From Plasmodium malariae (lineage: Eukaryota; Apicomplexa; Aconoidasida; Haemosporida; Plasmodiidae), in assembly GCF_900090045.1 (NCBI RefSeq), contig NC_041776.1:558001-622000 (forward strand): 64,000 nt of DNA, in the 5' to 3' direction. Of this stretch, positions 12,701 to 24,104 are shown in pieces. Below the pieces are notes generated by a model that ran no database searches, was not told where the DNA came from, and worked only from the letters and a program-made list of their open reading frames with translations. The position numbers were made by a program, and so were the translations under genes. Within the stretch, counting starts at the first letter, position 1, and the number at the start of each line of letters is the position of its first letter.

Positions 12701-14374
12701 AAGAAGTTAATGTATCACTATATTCCTTTGCTGTTATGTATTAAAATTTTCTAAATTATCAATGATATGTGTGATTAATGCTATTCCAAAAAGAAAAAAT
12801 AAAATAATTAATGATAAGCTAACCTATGACCAGGAGCTTGTTCAGACGATATGAGAATTCAATCAAACCATGACAAAAAAATACATTAGTGTACATATGC
12901 AATATATATGCAAATATACATATATGTTATATATTGTTTATTTAAAAAAATAAAAAAACTACCAAGTAGTAGTGTTTTATTATTTTGAAACAATATAAAA
13001 TAAATTAATAAAAAGATGAATAAATGTATACACAAATAAATAGATAAATAAATATTTAAAATTTATGGTAGCTACATATATAAAAATTTATTCACTTGTG
13101 ACATACACACATCTTTATCGTTAAAACTTATGGTTAGTAAATATTTCATTAATATAAGATAAATGCCATTCACAAAATAATCCTGTAAGAGGCTTTTTTT
13201 ATGTACCTTATTTTGAATCTTCAATTATTCAATACAAGAAAAAGAAAAAAAAATGAATTAATACGTGAATGAATTGTGAAATAAGTGCCAAGGCAGAAAA
13301 ATAATATTAAAAAAAACCAAAGAGAAACATAAAAGCCAATTACGGTATAAACACAAATAATACAATTTTTCCTATTTTTCATATGTATTTTTTATGTATC
13401 CTTTAAATTGTAGCATTTCCTTTTTTTTTTTTTTTTTCTTTCTTTACTGTAATTTGTACCATATATATAAATATATATATATATCAGCACGTCTGCATTT
13501 ATAGATGTTCACATAGTTATGCATAATATTCGCTAACGTTACTTATTTCGAAAAAAATAAAAGGATAATAATGTTAATATTTCAAAATACATACACATTT
13601 GTAAATTGAAAATTGTATATTCTTAAATTTTTTTCTTATGTTATTAATAAATATTTTTAAATAAAAAAAAATAAAAGTTCCAAATAACCAGTTATTACAG
13701 TTTCACAGTTGACTTACCAATAACCTTTAAGCGCGCATATTTTTTTCATTTTCTTAGGCGTAAGCATAATACCTAAACTTTAAGGGTATACTAGTTCTTT
13801 GCATACGTTTGTATCTATGTATATATATTTATATAGTGTAAAAATAGGGTTATATGCAAAAAGAGGTTTTGTCCCGATCATAAGCGCTTTTATTTTATAC
13901 CCTTTTTGTGTGCATTTTACAAAAAAAAAAAATAAAAAAAAAAAGCCATTCACAAGGTAATAAAATATGTACTTTATCAATGATTTCTTAAGGGGATTTT
14001 TTTTTTAAATGGAAAATTAAGTAGCATAAAAACATTTCCTAAGCATATAAATTCTCAGCAGTGTTCTTCCCTGTATTTATTTTGTAATAGTAGGAATGTA
14101 AACAGTTCAAATTAAAAGAATGGGCATTTCTATATAAGTTTATGTATATACATAAAATTGCACATAAGTACGCATACATTATATAGCTTTTTATTTTTCT
14201 ATAAAACCAGTTAATGAAATATTAAAATTGGGGGAAATTTAAATAAAAGGAAAAATAACATAATACTAAATTTTCAACTCCTAGGAATAGGGAATTGTGT
14301 TAATGTATTTACGAAGTTGGGCTCCATTCTTTGTGCTCTTCCGAATGTTAAAAATAAAAAGGAAGCATTTTATG

Positions 14375-14411
<37 letters not shown>

Positions 14412-15557
14412 ACTGCTTTATTGTTATTATTTTTCCAAAACTCCGTAGTTTTGAATTAATTTATTTCTAAGCGGTCCCTGTACATGTGTGCACAATTACA
14501 TACGAATGTGTATGTTGAATTGGGTAAATTCACGAAGGGACAATATTTTAAGGCAACAAAAAGAATTTCCATCATTTTTTGGTAAATTATTTTTCTCTTT
14601 CTTTTATTTTTATTATTAAAAGTACGACATATTTTTCAATTGCGAACGTAATGTATGTATATATGCTGAATAGTTATAAGGCTAAACTGCAATATACCGT
14701 TAATATAAGAATTTATTTTTTTCGTGTAAACAGTGCGGGGAGGGAAAACCGTCACTGCTGATGATGCATGTATAGTTGTGTACCCGTACAAACATATGTT
14801 ATACATGTATATATATACATACATATGCTCACTTCTGCATGCTTATATATGCATATACATACATATATACACATATACATATACGTATAAGCAAATAGTG
14901 TAGAAGGGAAGGATTCCAATATATTTTTTTAAAAATTTATTAGTAAATGGAGATTTATAATTTTATAAGATAAATTGCTGCCCACATTTCCTTTTTCTGT
15001 GTATTCACTATACATTTTGCACATGCGTAGAATTACATATATATATATATATATCAACATTTTGTGCCATAATTTTTTCATTTTTCAGCATATCCTAAAA
15101 AGTAAAGCTGTTTATGAATACCAAATTTATACATAAAAGAAAAAAATTGAACAAAGCAGTTTGTGCTATAAGTAACATATGCACGTGTTTATTTTTTGAA
15201 GAGAAAACGATTAAAAGGACACGCATATGTGTACATACGCATACACACATGAACATATGTATATATATATATGTATGCTAGTACGCCTAGGTATTTTTCT
15301 TCTTCGAAATTTTTGAAAAGGTAAATTTGATAAGGGAATTCCGCATAAACGGATAGGTAAAATGGAATCAGCGAAGAAAACAAAAAAAAAAAATTGAAAA
15401 AAGAGTAGGATCCACGAAAGCTAATAATTTTAATATATTCATCAAGGGAAATTTAAAATTTTCATTTATTATGTAAAGAAATTTAACTGTGAAAAAATAA
15501 CTCTAATCATTAGAAGTAAATCAGTAGAAGCATTTCGGTAGTTCCAAATCAGAAGAG
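9710..15557. other. 5.8-kb divergent intergenic region
   Basis: Lies between the start of the USP7-like gene (-) and the start of the gene at 15558 (+), so it must hold both promoters. Contents seen: a somewhat less AT-rich stretch at 9720-9990; A-rich purine tracts at 10190-10330 and 11700-11930; a 24/25-bp tandem repeat at 11039-11325; numerous poly(A)/(T) runs; and a (TA)n run near 14380-14405. Open frames here are short, and they lie in repeats or lack coding character. I found no tRNA, rRNA or convincing protein gene. Confidence 0.6.
11039..11325. repeat. 24/25-bp tandem repeat, about 12 copies
   Basis: Twelve head-to-tail units, each an AACC(C)ATGAAATTGTG-type core followed by AAATAAATA. 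Early units are mostly 24 bp. Units from about 11208 carry an extra C and AAAATGTG in place of AAATTGTG, giving 25 bp. The change in variant along the array shows local expansion of two subfamilies. The minus strand is open in all three frames here, which is a by-product of the repeat rather than evidence for genes. Confidence 0.9.
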
Positions 15558-17958
15558 ATGAATAATTCATGGGGGGCATGCAACTACTCTGGCAGTGCAT
15601 ATAACAGCCCTGGGAGATCGTCCATGTTAAGTACAAGTTCTCATAATTACAGTAATAATTATAATAACTCGAATGGACAAAATGAAACGATAAAATTAAT
15701 ATTAGAAAGTTGCATACAGGAATGGTTCCCTTTTTTAAGAGATGAAGATGATGACGAAGATAAGAAGATGAAGAAAGAAAATAATTCACGTAAAACTAAG
15801 GAAAATAGTTTAAATAATGAAATAATAAAGCTGAAAAAATACTATAAGGGAGTAAAATCATCGAAATTTCCTTTAAAAAAATTATACAAAACAGATAGAA
15901 ATCTGTCCAATCTTAATGATGAAAATGATGGTGAAAATATTTTTTACAATAGCAGTAATATATATATGAATATTTTAAATGAAAGTGATGTTATGAGAAG
16001 TGGAGATGAAGCCATTTTAAACAAAATGAAAAATACTAAAATAGAAATGGGGGAGCAGATAGATTTACAAGAAGTATATGAACAGAATTTTTGTAAAAGG
16101 GAGAACGTTGATCAGGAGAGCGATGTGAATGAAAGGGGTGCAAGTGCAAAAGGTGCAAGCGAAATCGATGCAAACGAAAACACGTCCTTTTACGATTGCC
16201 TAGTGGAAGAGGATGACGCAATTGGGTGTAAAGATAACACAAATTCCTATATAAAAATGAATTACAAAGAAAAGGCTGAAAAAGGAGGGATAAAAAAAAT
16301 GGCATTTGGAAAGACTACCAATGAAATGGAGGAAGAGAAAAAAAACTTGGACTTCGAAAAATGTAAAAAGGAAATGAACGAAGTAAGAGACAATATCGAA
16401 AGAGAAGAAATAGAACTGAATGAGAAAAAGAATTATGAGTTGAAACAACAAATGATGATGTTTCAAAGAAAGGAAGATGGCACAAATGAGAAACGCGGAC
16501 TCGATATAGGAGATATAGATCTTTGCCAGGATGATGGAGATTATAACTATATGAGCTCACTGAATAGTTCGAAAATCAGAAAATATAAAGAAAGAGAAAT
16601 CAATACTGGTAATGTGTACACAAGTCCAATTGGCTCTGAAAAATGCACACAGAATAAATATACTCTTAGAGGAAAAAGTGAGTCTACATATGGATTAAAG
16701 GAGGATATGAACCAGTTCAAATTTAAGGAAAATTCGAGAAACGTAAAAATTTCGAGCAGCTTTAATTGTACAAATAGTGTGAACATTCTGAATAGTTTGA
16801 ACAACTTGAATGTTTCAAGCTATGCGGACAAACCTAAGTGTGACAGTCAAATGAACAAGGAAAAGAATCAGCATAACGATTGCAACATTAGGAGCATACA
16901 GTCCATTATTCAAGATATAAAAAACGAAGAAGCAAAAGAAAAAAATATTACTATGGATTCGTATGGAAATATTTATTTAAATATTTGTATGAAAATTTTA
17001 AAAAAAGATATTGATTATTTCATAGAACCAAGACAACTAAAAAATGAAGAACTGTTAATGGAAAAAAAAAAAATAAAAGAAATTTTAAAACTTTATGATA
17101 AGTTATTTTATAATCATTTTAAGTTTATTCCAAATAAATTTTACAAAGAAACATTAAGACCTATATATTCTTATTATCAAAACTTGAAATGCTCAATTGT
17201 AGGGGATGTTGTTGTTTCGAATAACTCTTTTGATGTAAGGCCGAGAAAAGCTTGTTCGTTAAACAAGGATTACAAAACGCAGAGAAGTGGTAAGAAAAGA
17301 AAAATTACCTAAAAAGAGAAAAAAAAGAACATAAGAACGCTATAAGACAAGTGTACGTGATAACTTACATGAATTAATCCACGTTCACACGCAAACTAAC
17401 TAATCTTATTTAATTGTTTATTATTGTATATTTTTGTCCATCTATATTGTTTTTTTTTTTTCAGTTTTTATATATATGCACATTATACTCATTTTACGAA
17501 AAATGTTTGCTTCTTTTTTTTTTTTTTTTTTTTTGTGCCATACAGCTAGCTGTATATCGCAGATTGACATGAACTTGAGTGAGAGAAAATTGTGCGGTTC
17601 AACGGAGTACACAAATTTGGGGAGTTTCTCAAATTTAATAAATGATATGAGCATTAAAAAAATACTACTAGACGTAGATGAAAACAAAGATATCAGTCAC
17701 TTAGAAAAAAAGTACAAATTTATATATACTGATTTGGTAAAGCTAAAAAGTTTGTTAGTGAAAAAACGTTACTACAAAAACATCTTATTTGACTATCAAA
17801 AAAATTTCGTTCAGATGAATAACAGATTCGTTAAAACGTATAGGGACATATACCCCGTTGAGAAGGAATATAAAATATATACGGAAATAAAGAAAGACAC
17901 TGTAGAAATGATTAACGGCATTAATGCAAATTATAAAAAGTATTATTTGAATAATTGA
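15558..17958 (+). CDS. Conserved-type Plasmodium protein, unknown function, two exons
   Basis: Exon 1 is 15558-17289, exon 2 is 17546-17958, giving 714 residues. The donor AGTG|GTAAGA at 17289/17290 and the acceptor at 17545, after a long T tract ending GCCATACAG, are both strong, and the phase agrees (G|CT). Without splicing, exon 1 would end after only seven more codons. The N-terminus is Ser/Asn-rich and contains ESCIQEWFPFLRDED; the middle is acidic and Lys-rich low complexity; the C-terminal part (ISHLEKKYKFIYTDLVKLK and beyond) looks helical or coiled-coil. No signal peptide or membrane segment is visible. I do not recognise a family. It is divergent from the USP7-like gene and convergent with the small gene at 18863. 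Confidence 0.8.
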
Positions 17959-18862
17959 CGTTGGATTAGCTATTCCCGCTTAACAGCTTCGATATGAGGT
18001 AGTACTTTTGGCACAATTGCTACCCTACTTTTTGTACATGTTCTATTCCATTTTTTTTACAACTGCCACGCTACTTTTTATGCATTTTCTACCCTATTTA
18101 TTTCAAAATATTCTTAATTGTTTTTTGTCACCATTTGCCTACTCATTTGTGGTAGCGACTGTTTTTCCGTAGTCATTTCCTGTGTCCTTGAAATAAAACT
18201 AACGTATACTTTTCTATTATTTTTGGGCATACGGTCTTGTTTTCGTCATTTTTTCTCATTTTATTTCATTTCATTTTTTGCGCATCTTTTGAATTATCAG
18301 TAGTTTGCCATATTACTTGGATTCATATACTATCGTTTATTCATCGAGTTTGCCCATTAACAGAGATTTTGCTAAACAGAAACGTAAGCACCACCCACAT
18401 GGTCATACATGTGTATGTTTTATTGTTCCTACATAGGATTAACTATTTTGAAAAGCATATTTGCGATTTATGGTTTCTTCATCATTCCGTTATATAATCA
18501 TTCGCCCATTTAATCGTTCATTCATTTTATTAATCAACTGTTCAATTATACATTTCAAAAAGAACTTTAAAAAATTATTTTTACTCACACAAATTGTTCA
18601 TATTAAAAAAAAAAATAATAACATGAAAGCAAAACATAGCGAAGCAAAGAACGGATGAATGAAAAAAAAATATATTTTTTTTTGTGCCCCCTGTCAACCG
18701 CGCAAAGTTGTCGGCATATTTGCATTCGTACGTGTACATATACAAATGTGTGTACTCATATGCTTATTTTGTGTAAGATCAAAAATCACAATTATACTTA
18801 AAAAAAAAAAAAAAAAAAGCAAGCAAGCGAAAATTTTAATATATCCCTGCAGGTAACAAATT
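17959..18862. other. Convergent 3' intergenic region
   Basis: About 0.9 kb between the stop of the two-exon gene and the stop of the bS21-like gene. The first 120 bases contain an imperfect direct repetition of a GCTACCCTACTTTTT-like segment; poly(A) tracts follow near 18605 and 18800. The short open frames show no coding features. Confidence 0.5.
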
Positions 18863-19366
18863 TTAACTTGTATTTTTTTCGTATTTCTCAAAATAATGTC
18901 TGAAATATAAAACAGCCGCGTTTATGTTTTTTAACTGATTCTTTGGAAAATTAAGAATATTTTTACCTGGAGGAACCTGCTCTTGCTTTCTGATTCTTTC
19001 GTTTTTTATATGAGCCCTTAGGTTAATCATTCTTTTTTGCTTCATTAACTTTCGTTTAGTTGATGGAGGTACGTGTCCTTTTAATTTTTCCCTTAAATAT
19101 TCTACATTTTTGCATTCCTTTACACCTTTTAAAAACATTTTAATAATTTCGATTTTCGTTAAATCTTTTCTATTTTGCACATCAATTTCAACAGATGCAT
19201 TTCTTAGCCGTTTCATGTAAGTCCTAAACACCTTCGAAGTTTTTTTTTTTCTTTTACTGAACAAACTTTTAAAAATCTTATGTCCATTTTCCCCTCTGTT
19301 AAAATGTATAATGTAACATTCACATGATACAATGAGAAGCACGAGGTACAAAAGGTAGTTCTTCAT
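18863..19366 (-). CDS. Small signal-peptide protein, possibly apicoplast ribosomal protein bS21
   Basis: 167 residues in one exon. The N-terminus MKNYLLYLVLLIVSCECYI is a clear signal peptide, followed by a Lys/Arg-rich stretch (KIFKSLFSKRKKKTSKVFR) like an apicoplast transit peptide. The section from about residue 57 reads VEIDVQN, then KMFLKGVKECKNVEYLREKL, then VPPSTKRKLMKQKRM. This resembles the layout of bacterial and plastid bS21: a short beta strand, a helix with FK..., E.R, then a P(S/T)..R+RK basic tail. The match is by eye on a short protein, so it is tentative; a secreted basic protein of unknown function is the alternative. It lies on the same strand as, and just downstream of, DAD1, separated by a 28-bp repeat. 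Confidence 0.5.
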   Translation of the reverse strand: MKNYLLYLVLLIVSCECYIIHFNRGENGHKIFKSLFSKRKKKTSKVFRTYMKRLRNASVEIDVQNRKDLTKIEIIKMFLKGVKECKNVEYLREKLKGHVPPSTKRKLMKQKRMINLRAHIKNERIRKQEQVPPGKNILNFPKNQLKNINAAVLYFRHYFEKYEKNTS

Positions 19367-19401
19367 TTATAACTTTTAACTCACTAGTCTTCGCTTGCTA
19401 G

Positions 19402-19513
19402 CCTTTACTCAATAGTGTTCTCGTGTTGACCTTTACTCAGTAGTGTTCTCTTGATGTCCTTTACTCAGTAGTGTTCTCGTGTTGGCCTTTACTCAGTAGT
19501 GTTCTCTTGCTGG
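19402..19513. repeat. 28-bp tandem repeat, four clear copies
   Basis: Units begin at 19402, 19430, 19458 and 19486 and share CCTTTACTCAGTAGTGTTCT; the last bases alternate between CGTGTTG and CTTGATG/CTTGCTG types. Degenerate copies flank both ends (about 19379-19401 and 19514-19560). The array fills the gap between the start of the bS21-like gene and the stop of DAD1, and is clearly less AT-rich than its surroundings. Confidence 0.85.
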
Positions 19514-19734
19514 AATTTAAGCAGTAGTCTTCACTAATTGGCCTTCACATATTAACCTACATTCATCCGTACTGATTTGCGGTTACCTTCTTTGGACTAT
19601 AAACATGTCTATTATGAACGTTTAACTCTTTACTAGTCCCAATTAAATATAAAAAATAAAAGAAAAAATGTCCAAGAAAAGAAATAAAACTATACTTAAG
19701 TTTTAAAAAAAAGAAAAGTAAAGAAATACGTTCC

Positions 19735-20437
19735 TTAATTTAAATGCATGTAGCTAAATACGCCTGAAAAATGATAAAAAAATTATGAGGAAAAAGGATA
19801 TAAAAAAATGTGTATACTTTACAAAAATAAAATAAAATAGTAAAAATAGTGAAAATTGTGAATATAATGAAAAATATATGTGCAAATATAGAAAAGGGGC
19901 AAGAAAAAAATATAATTTCTGAAAATGTTATAAAAAATAAAAAAAGTTCATCTTACCTATGTACAGTAACAACGAGCAGAGAACAAAATCGAATATTATT
20001 TTTTCTCTTTTAAGGTTAAACAGACTCTTGTTAGTAGTCTTAACAAAAAAAAAAAAAAAAAAAAAAACAGTTAAAAAGGAATCATCATTTTTAAATATAT
20101 GTATTGTAAATTATATGTGCACTGGGTTTGAATTATTAAGAAGGCTAACACTTTTTTTTCTTTTTTTTTTTTGTTAAATTTTTTCTTTGTATTTTTTTTC
20201 CATTCTTTCCATTTATATTACCTGTTCCCTTAGTGCTCCTAAAAATGTTACATTTCCAATGGCCGTAAAAATTGCGGCCACTACAATTTTATCGTCAAAG
20301 GAAGAATATAAATAAGCATAAAACCACAAAATAATTAACTGTGAAAAAGTAAAGATAATGAAAATGTCTATGAATAGCGCTATTCTGAGTGTATTCTTCT
20401 TATACCTACGGTAAAAAGTATTTATTATTCTATTCAT
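19735..20437 (-). CDS. DAD1: DAD1/OST2 subunit of the oligosaccharyltransferase, three exons
   Basis: Small ER membrane subunit of the complex that transfers glycans to asparagine in nascent proteins. Exons: 20222-20437, 19957-20038, 19735-19763, giving 108 residues, close to the usual 113 or so. Exon 1 carries two membrane segments (LRIALFIDIFIIFTFSQLII and AAIFTAIGNVTFLGALREQ), matching the DAD1 pattern of two helices ending in LR.Q. Exon 2 gives REKIIFDFVLCSLLLYI, equivalent to the conserved AFADFLF..LLH helix. Exon 3 adds the last few residues and the stop. Donors (CAG|GTAATA, ATAG|GTAAGA) and acceptors (GTTAAG, ATTTTTCAG) agree in phase. The first acceptor follows a 23-base T tract. Short malaria parasite glycans fit with a reduced but present OST. 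Confidence 0.85.
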
Positions 20438-21961
20438 TTTTGTCTGTATTATATTGCCAAATAATTTTTAAAAATTACATATAAAAGATAAAATGTATTT
20501 CATATCAATATAAAGTTCATTTCAAAAATAAAATAAAAAACACATATGTATCAACATATGTACAAAACAAATGTACATATATATGTACCAACATATGTAC
20601 AAAACAAATGTACATATATATATACCAACATATGTACAAAACAAATGTACATATATATATACCAACATATGTACAAAACAAATGTACATATATATGTACA
20701 AACATATGTACAAATAAATGCATATAAATGAATGGATGAACGAGTGTAAGCCATAAATTACGAATTATGGCTTAGGTAAAAGTTAAATTTAAAGTTCACG
20801 AATTATTGCATATTTCCTGTGAATAAAAAAATATTTCAGAGGAGTAAATTTTTTTTTTTTTTTTTTCTTTTTGATAAATACTTAACACGTATTAATATGT
20901 AGGTTTTATAGAATGTTAAACGAGTAAATAATTAACTAATATATGATTAATATATTTAACCAGTAAATGCTTAAGCAGTAAATGTTTCAGTAAATGCTTC
21001 ACTATTAATGGTACCCTTTTTGATGATACCATTTTTCTCAATAATTTTATTACCTGCAAGTATGCTATATATATAGATAACACTTTTCTGTCGTTCATTA
21101 ATTAGCTGCTTTTTTTAACTATATTCATCGTGTACTACTCATATGCGCTTAAAAGTGTACATAAAAAGATATATATATGTATTATGCATATTTTATCAAC
21201 AATTTTAAGAAATGTCCATGGCATTTCCGAAAAATAGGAATTGTTTGACTGCCCATTTGTTCTTTCGCGCCCCTTCTGCTTGTTCAAATATTCATCATCC
21301 TTATAACATATAAATATATACATATATATATAAACATATATGTATATATGTTTATTTATTTTACATTTCATAGTTGCTTTTTTTTTTATTTTAAATCACC
21401 ATTCTTTTGATCCATATAAGAGGATTATTTTCACAACACGTATGTATGTACATATTAACGTAGCTATTATTGCCCGAATTTTTAAAAATCAAAGCAATAC
21501 TTGAAGAAGGGTCTACATTCTCTATATTTGAATAAGAAGAAATATCTCTTTTAATTACGTCGTTTTACACATTTAATATAATTGACATAATTAGAATAAT
21601 TAATGTAATTAATTTGACGTAACAAATTACAAAATATTTGACGCAAAAAAAAAAAGATTATTTTTTTATGTGGAAATAGAAAAGTGCCTCTTTTCACCAT
21701 GTGGCTGTTCATACCCCTTTTAAGAGTTAAAATAAAGGAAAATACATCATCCGAGCGTACTATTTGAGCGTGTGCATATATGAATATATACATTTATATG
21801 TACATGCATATATACATATATATATAAGTATACATATATATAGACTTATGCGACGAACTGAAATCTTTTCCCCCGTTTCTCCCTATTTCTTTACGCCTTA
21901 CTTTTTCCATGTTACGCTTAATTTTCCTGCGCAAAATAAATGTTAAAAGACGTAAAATACA
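20438..21961. other. Divergent intergenic region between DAD1 and TIM50
   Basis: About 1.5 kb serving as upstream region for DAD1 (-) and TIM50 (+). It holds a 37-bp tandem repeat (20552-20715), a T tract at 20850, several ATATAC/GTATAT stretches (21160-21350, 21780-21840) and no convincing gene. Confidence 0.5.
20552..20715. repeat. 37-bp tandem repeat with internal palindromes, about 4.5 copies
   Basis: Units start at 20552, 20589, 20626, 20663 and a partial one at 20700. Each begins CAACATATGTACAAAACAAA and ends in TGTACATATATATGTAC, where the TGTACATATATATGTACA portion is its own reverse complement in some copies. It lies about 115-280 bp upstream of the DAD1 start codon. Confidence 0.9.
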
Positions 21962-23500
21962 ATGGTGGTGTTTTTGAGTTTAAAAAATTTATGGATTAAT
22001 GAAAAGGTATTAATTCCTTATATGAACAGAATAAATTCAGCAAATAAAGTTAGCATATCTTCAATAGTGCATAACAGGACAACAGTAAATTTGAACAACT
22101 TAAACAATGTAGTTGCACTGATGTATAGTTATAAAAATGGATGTACCAAAAGTGGAAGGAGGTACCATATGTGCAAGAGTTATAATAATTTAGCAGACAT
22201 TTTGCTTAATACAAATTATAATCGTATGCACAGTAAGCGCATGCAAGCGAGAGAACGGAGTATGCTTGGTGTGAACTGTGTATATAGAGTGAATAATGTG
22301 AACAAGGAATATAAGATAAAGGGAAAAATGAAATACGGTGACAGCTTAACTAGTTATCTATTTGATTCAAATCAAATTAAGAGGAATGTTTTTATTAACT
22401 CGTCTAATATATACAGAATAGGAAATTGCTATTCGAGAGGGTTTAGTGCTAATTCAAAAAATATGAATGAGGCAGCGGCGGCGGAAAAGTTAGCTGAGCA
22501 AGAATCAGCTGTAGAAGAATTAGGCGCAAAAGCAGTAAACATGTCAAGCGGTACTAACACTTCTAGGAGTGGCAATAATGTCTCTAAAGAGAGTACCCCC
22601 CTTAATAGGGAGGGTAAGAAGAAAACGTTAAAAGAACTGTACATAGATAAAAAAGAAAAAGAAAGGATGATAAAAATGTATTTACTTTTAAGTCTGTTGT
22701 TAATGCCCTTTGGGTATACATACATGTATTGTATTCAAAATGATATAAGCGTAAATGAGTTAATAAAGATTCTAAAAAAAAAAGCAGAAGTTTTAGAAAA
22801 TAAATACAATGATACATTACATGAATTTATAGATAAATATTTTCCATTAAGTAATGAACCATTATTACCTGACTTCAAAGATTTAAATTATCCTGAAAAT
22901 TTACCAACTTTAGTAATAGATCTAAATTATGTAATTGCAAAATTAGAATATGATAGAAAAACAGGGTGGAGAGTATTAAAGAGGCCTTACGCTGATTTAT
23001 TTTTTAAAGAATTATCAAGTTTTTATGAAATTGTTATATGGTCTGATGACAATTTTCCTGTGGCCCAAGAAGTTATATCCAAGTGGGGTATACCAGCTAT
23101 AGGATGTTTACATAGAGACCAATGCTCAAAAAAAAAAAAGTATTATGTGAAAGATTTAAAAAGATTAGGTAGAAATTTAAATCGCGTTGTTATAATAGAT
23201 CATGATGTACATGCTTTTATGCTTCAACCAGAAAATGGAATATTAATAAAAGAATTTCATGGGGATGTAAATGATAAAGAAATTTTATGCTTAATTGATT
23301 TACTAAAATCATTTGCTATTAGCACTTATGATATTTCACAATTTTTAAGAAAATATGGAGGGGGCGATTATAACATAGGTAAAAGATATTTACAACTAAA
23401 AAGTGACACAGAACAAAAGTCACAACGAATTAGAAACATTGGTAAAATATTTCACTTAGATAATAAAAAAACACCCAATGGAATTTCCTTCAATTCGTGA
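21962..23500 (+). CDS. TIM50: Mitochondrial inner-membrane import receptor TIM50
   Basis: Receptor subunit of the TIM23 translocase that takes preproteins emerging from the outer membrane. 512 residues. The N-terminus is rich in basic and hydroxylated residues and lacks acids (mitochondrial presequence). A membrane segment near residues 237-255 (MYLLLSLLLMPFGYTYMYCI) is followed by the NIF/FCP1-type domain at about 305-470: DLNYVIAKLEYDRKTGW, RVLKRPYADLFFKEL, YEIVIWSDDN, RVVIIDHDVHAFMLQPENGI, HGDVNDKE. GWR..KRP and LQPEN are typical of TIM50. The catalytic DxDx(T/V) of FCP1 phosphatases is DLNYV here, so the second Asp is missing, consistent with a binding rather than an enzymatic role. A single exon, with low-complexity sequence only in the linker. 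Confidence 0.93.
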   Translation: MVVFLSLKNLWINEKVLIPYMNRINSANKVSISSIVHNRTTVNLNNLNNVVALMYSYKNGCTKSGRRYHMCKSYNNLADILLNTNYNRMHSKRMQARERSMLGVNCVYRVNNVNKEYKIKGKMKYGDSLTSYLFDSNQIKRNVFINSSNIYRIGNCYSRGFSANSKNMNEAAAAEKLAEQESAVEELGAKAVNMSSGTNTSRSGNNVSKESTPLNREGKKKTLKELYIDKKEKERMIKMYLLLSLLLMPFGYTYMYCIQNDISVNELIKILKKKAEVLENKYNDTLHEFIDKYFPLSNEPLLPDFKDLNYPENLPTLVIDLNYVIAKLEYDRKTGWRVLKRPYADLFFKELSSFYEIVIWSDDNFPVAQEVISKWGIPAIGCLHRDQCSKKKKYYVKDLKRLGRNLNRVVIIDHDVHAFMLQPENGILIKEFHGDVNDKEILCLIDLLKSFAISTYDISQFLRKYGGGDYNIGKRYLQLKSDTEQKSQRIRNIGKIFHLDNKKTPNGISFNS

Positions 23501-24104
23501 AATTGGAAAAAGCGCAAAAAAAAAATATTTTGCTTTTTAAGTATCTCTTAAGTGCACGGTGTGCCTACAGGAATAAAGAACTTCCCCAATGTGAGATTTT
23601 TTTTTTTTTTTATATTGCGTGAATAATTGCAAGCTAGATTTATACATATATATATTTTTTCAAATTATTTTATGTAATATTTTTAATGTTCAAATGTAGT
23701 AGGTTGTGTACATAAGCACATAAATGTGTGTGCGTGTGCGTGTGCGTGTGTGTGTTGTACACGTTAAAGTCATAAAAGTAATATTTGTAATTCGTTCCTA
23801 AAAAAACTATGCTACCACAACTTGCACATCGCATTACTGAAAATGAAATATTAGTTTCTTAATTTTTCTTTATAAAGTTAAAGTCCAAGTATATTTTGCA
23901 TAAATGAGCCTGTAAAAATTTTTCTTTTTGTGCAAGAAGTGGCTTACACGAAACACATAAAAAAAAAAAAAAAAAAAAACTAAACTTAAATACACATATA
24001 TTTCAAAAATATAAACATTTAAGTTATACACAAGACCAGGATTATAGCCTTCTCAATATAATACGAATGAATGGCCTCGTTTCCCCCCCCCTTCATGTAT
24101 CTCT
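23501..24104. other. Convergent 3' intergenic region between TIM50 and VPS53
   Basis: Holds a short (GTGTGC)n run near 23730-23755, poly(T) at 23598, poly(A) at 23960 and a C homopolymer near 24083. No gene seen. Confidence 0.5.

Noticed and set aside
9710..15557. Possible centromere
   Set aside because: Plasmodium centromeres are about 2-3 kb of extremely AT-rich DNA with internal short repeats; this spacer is interrupted by many G/C-containing stretches and its array is only about 290 bp.
19402..20715. Regular repeats that might suggest a CRISPR-like array
   Set aside because: Units are head-to-tail without unique spacers and the genome is eukaryotic.
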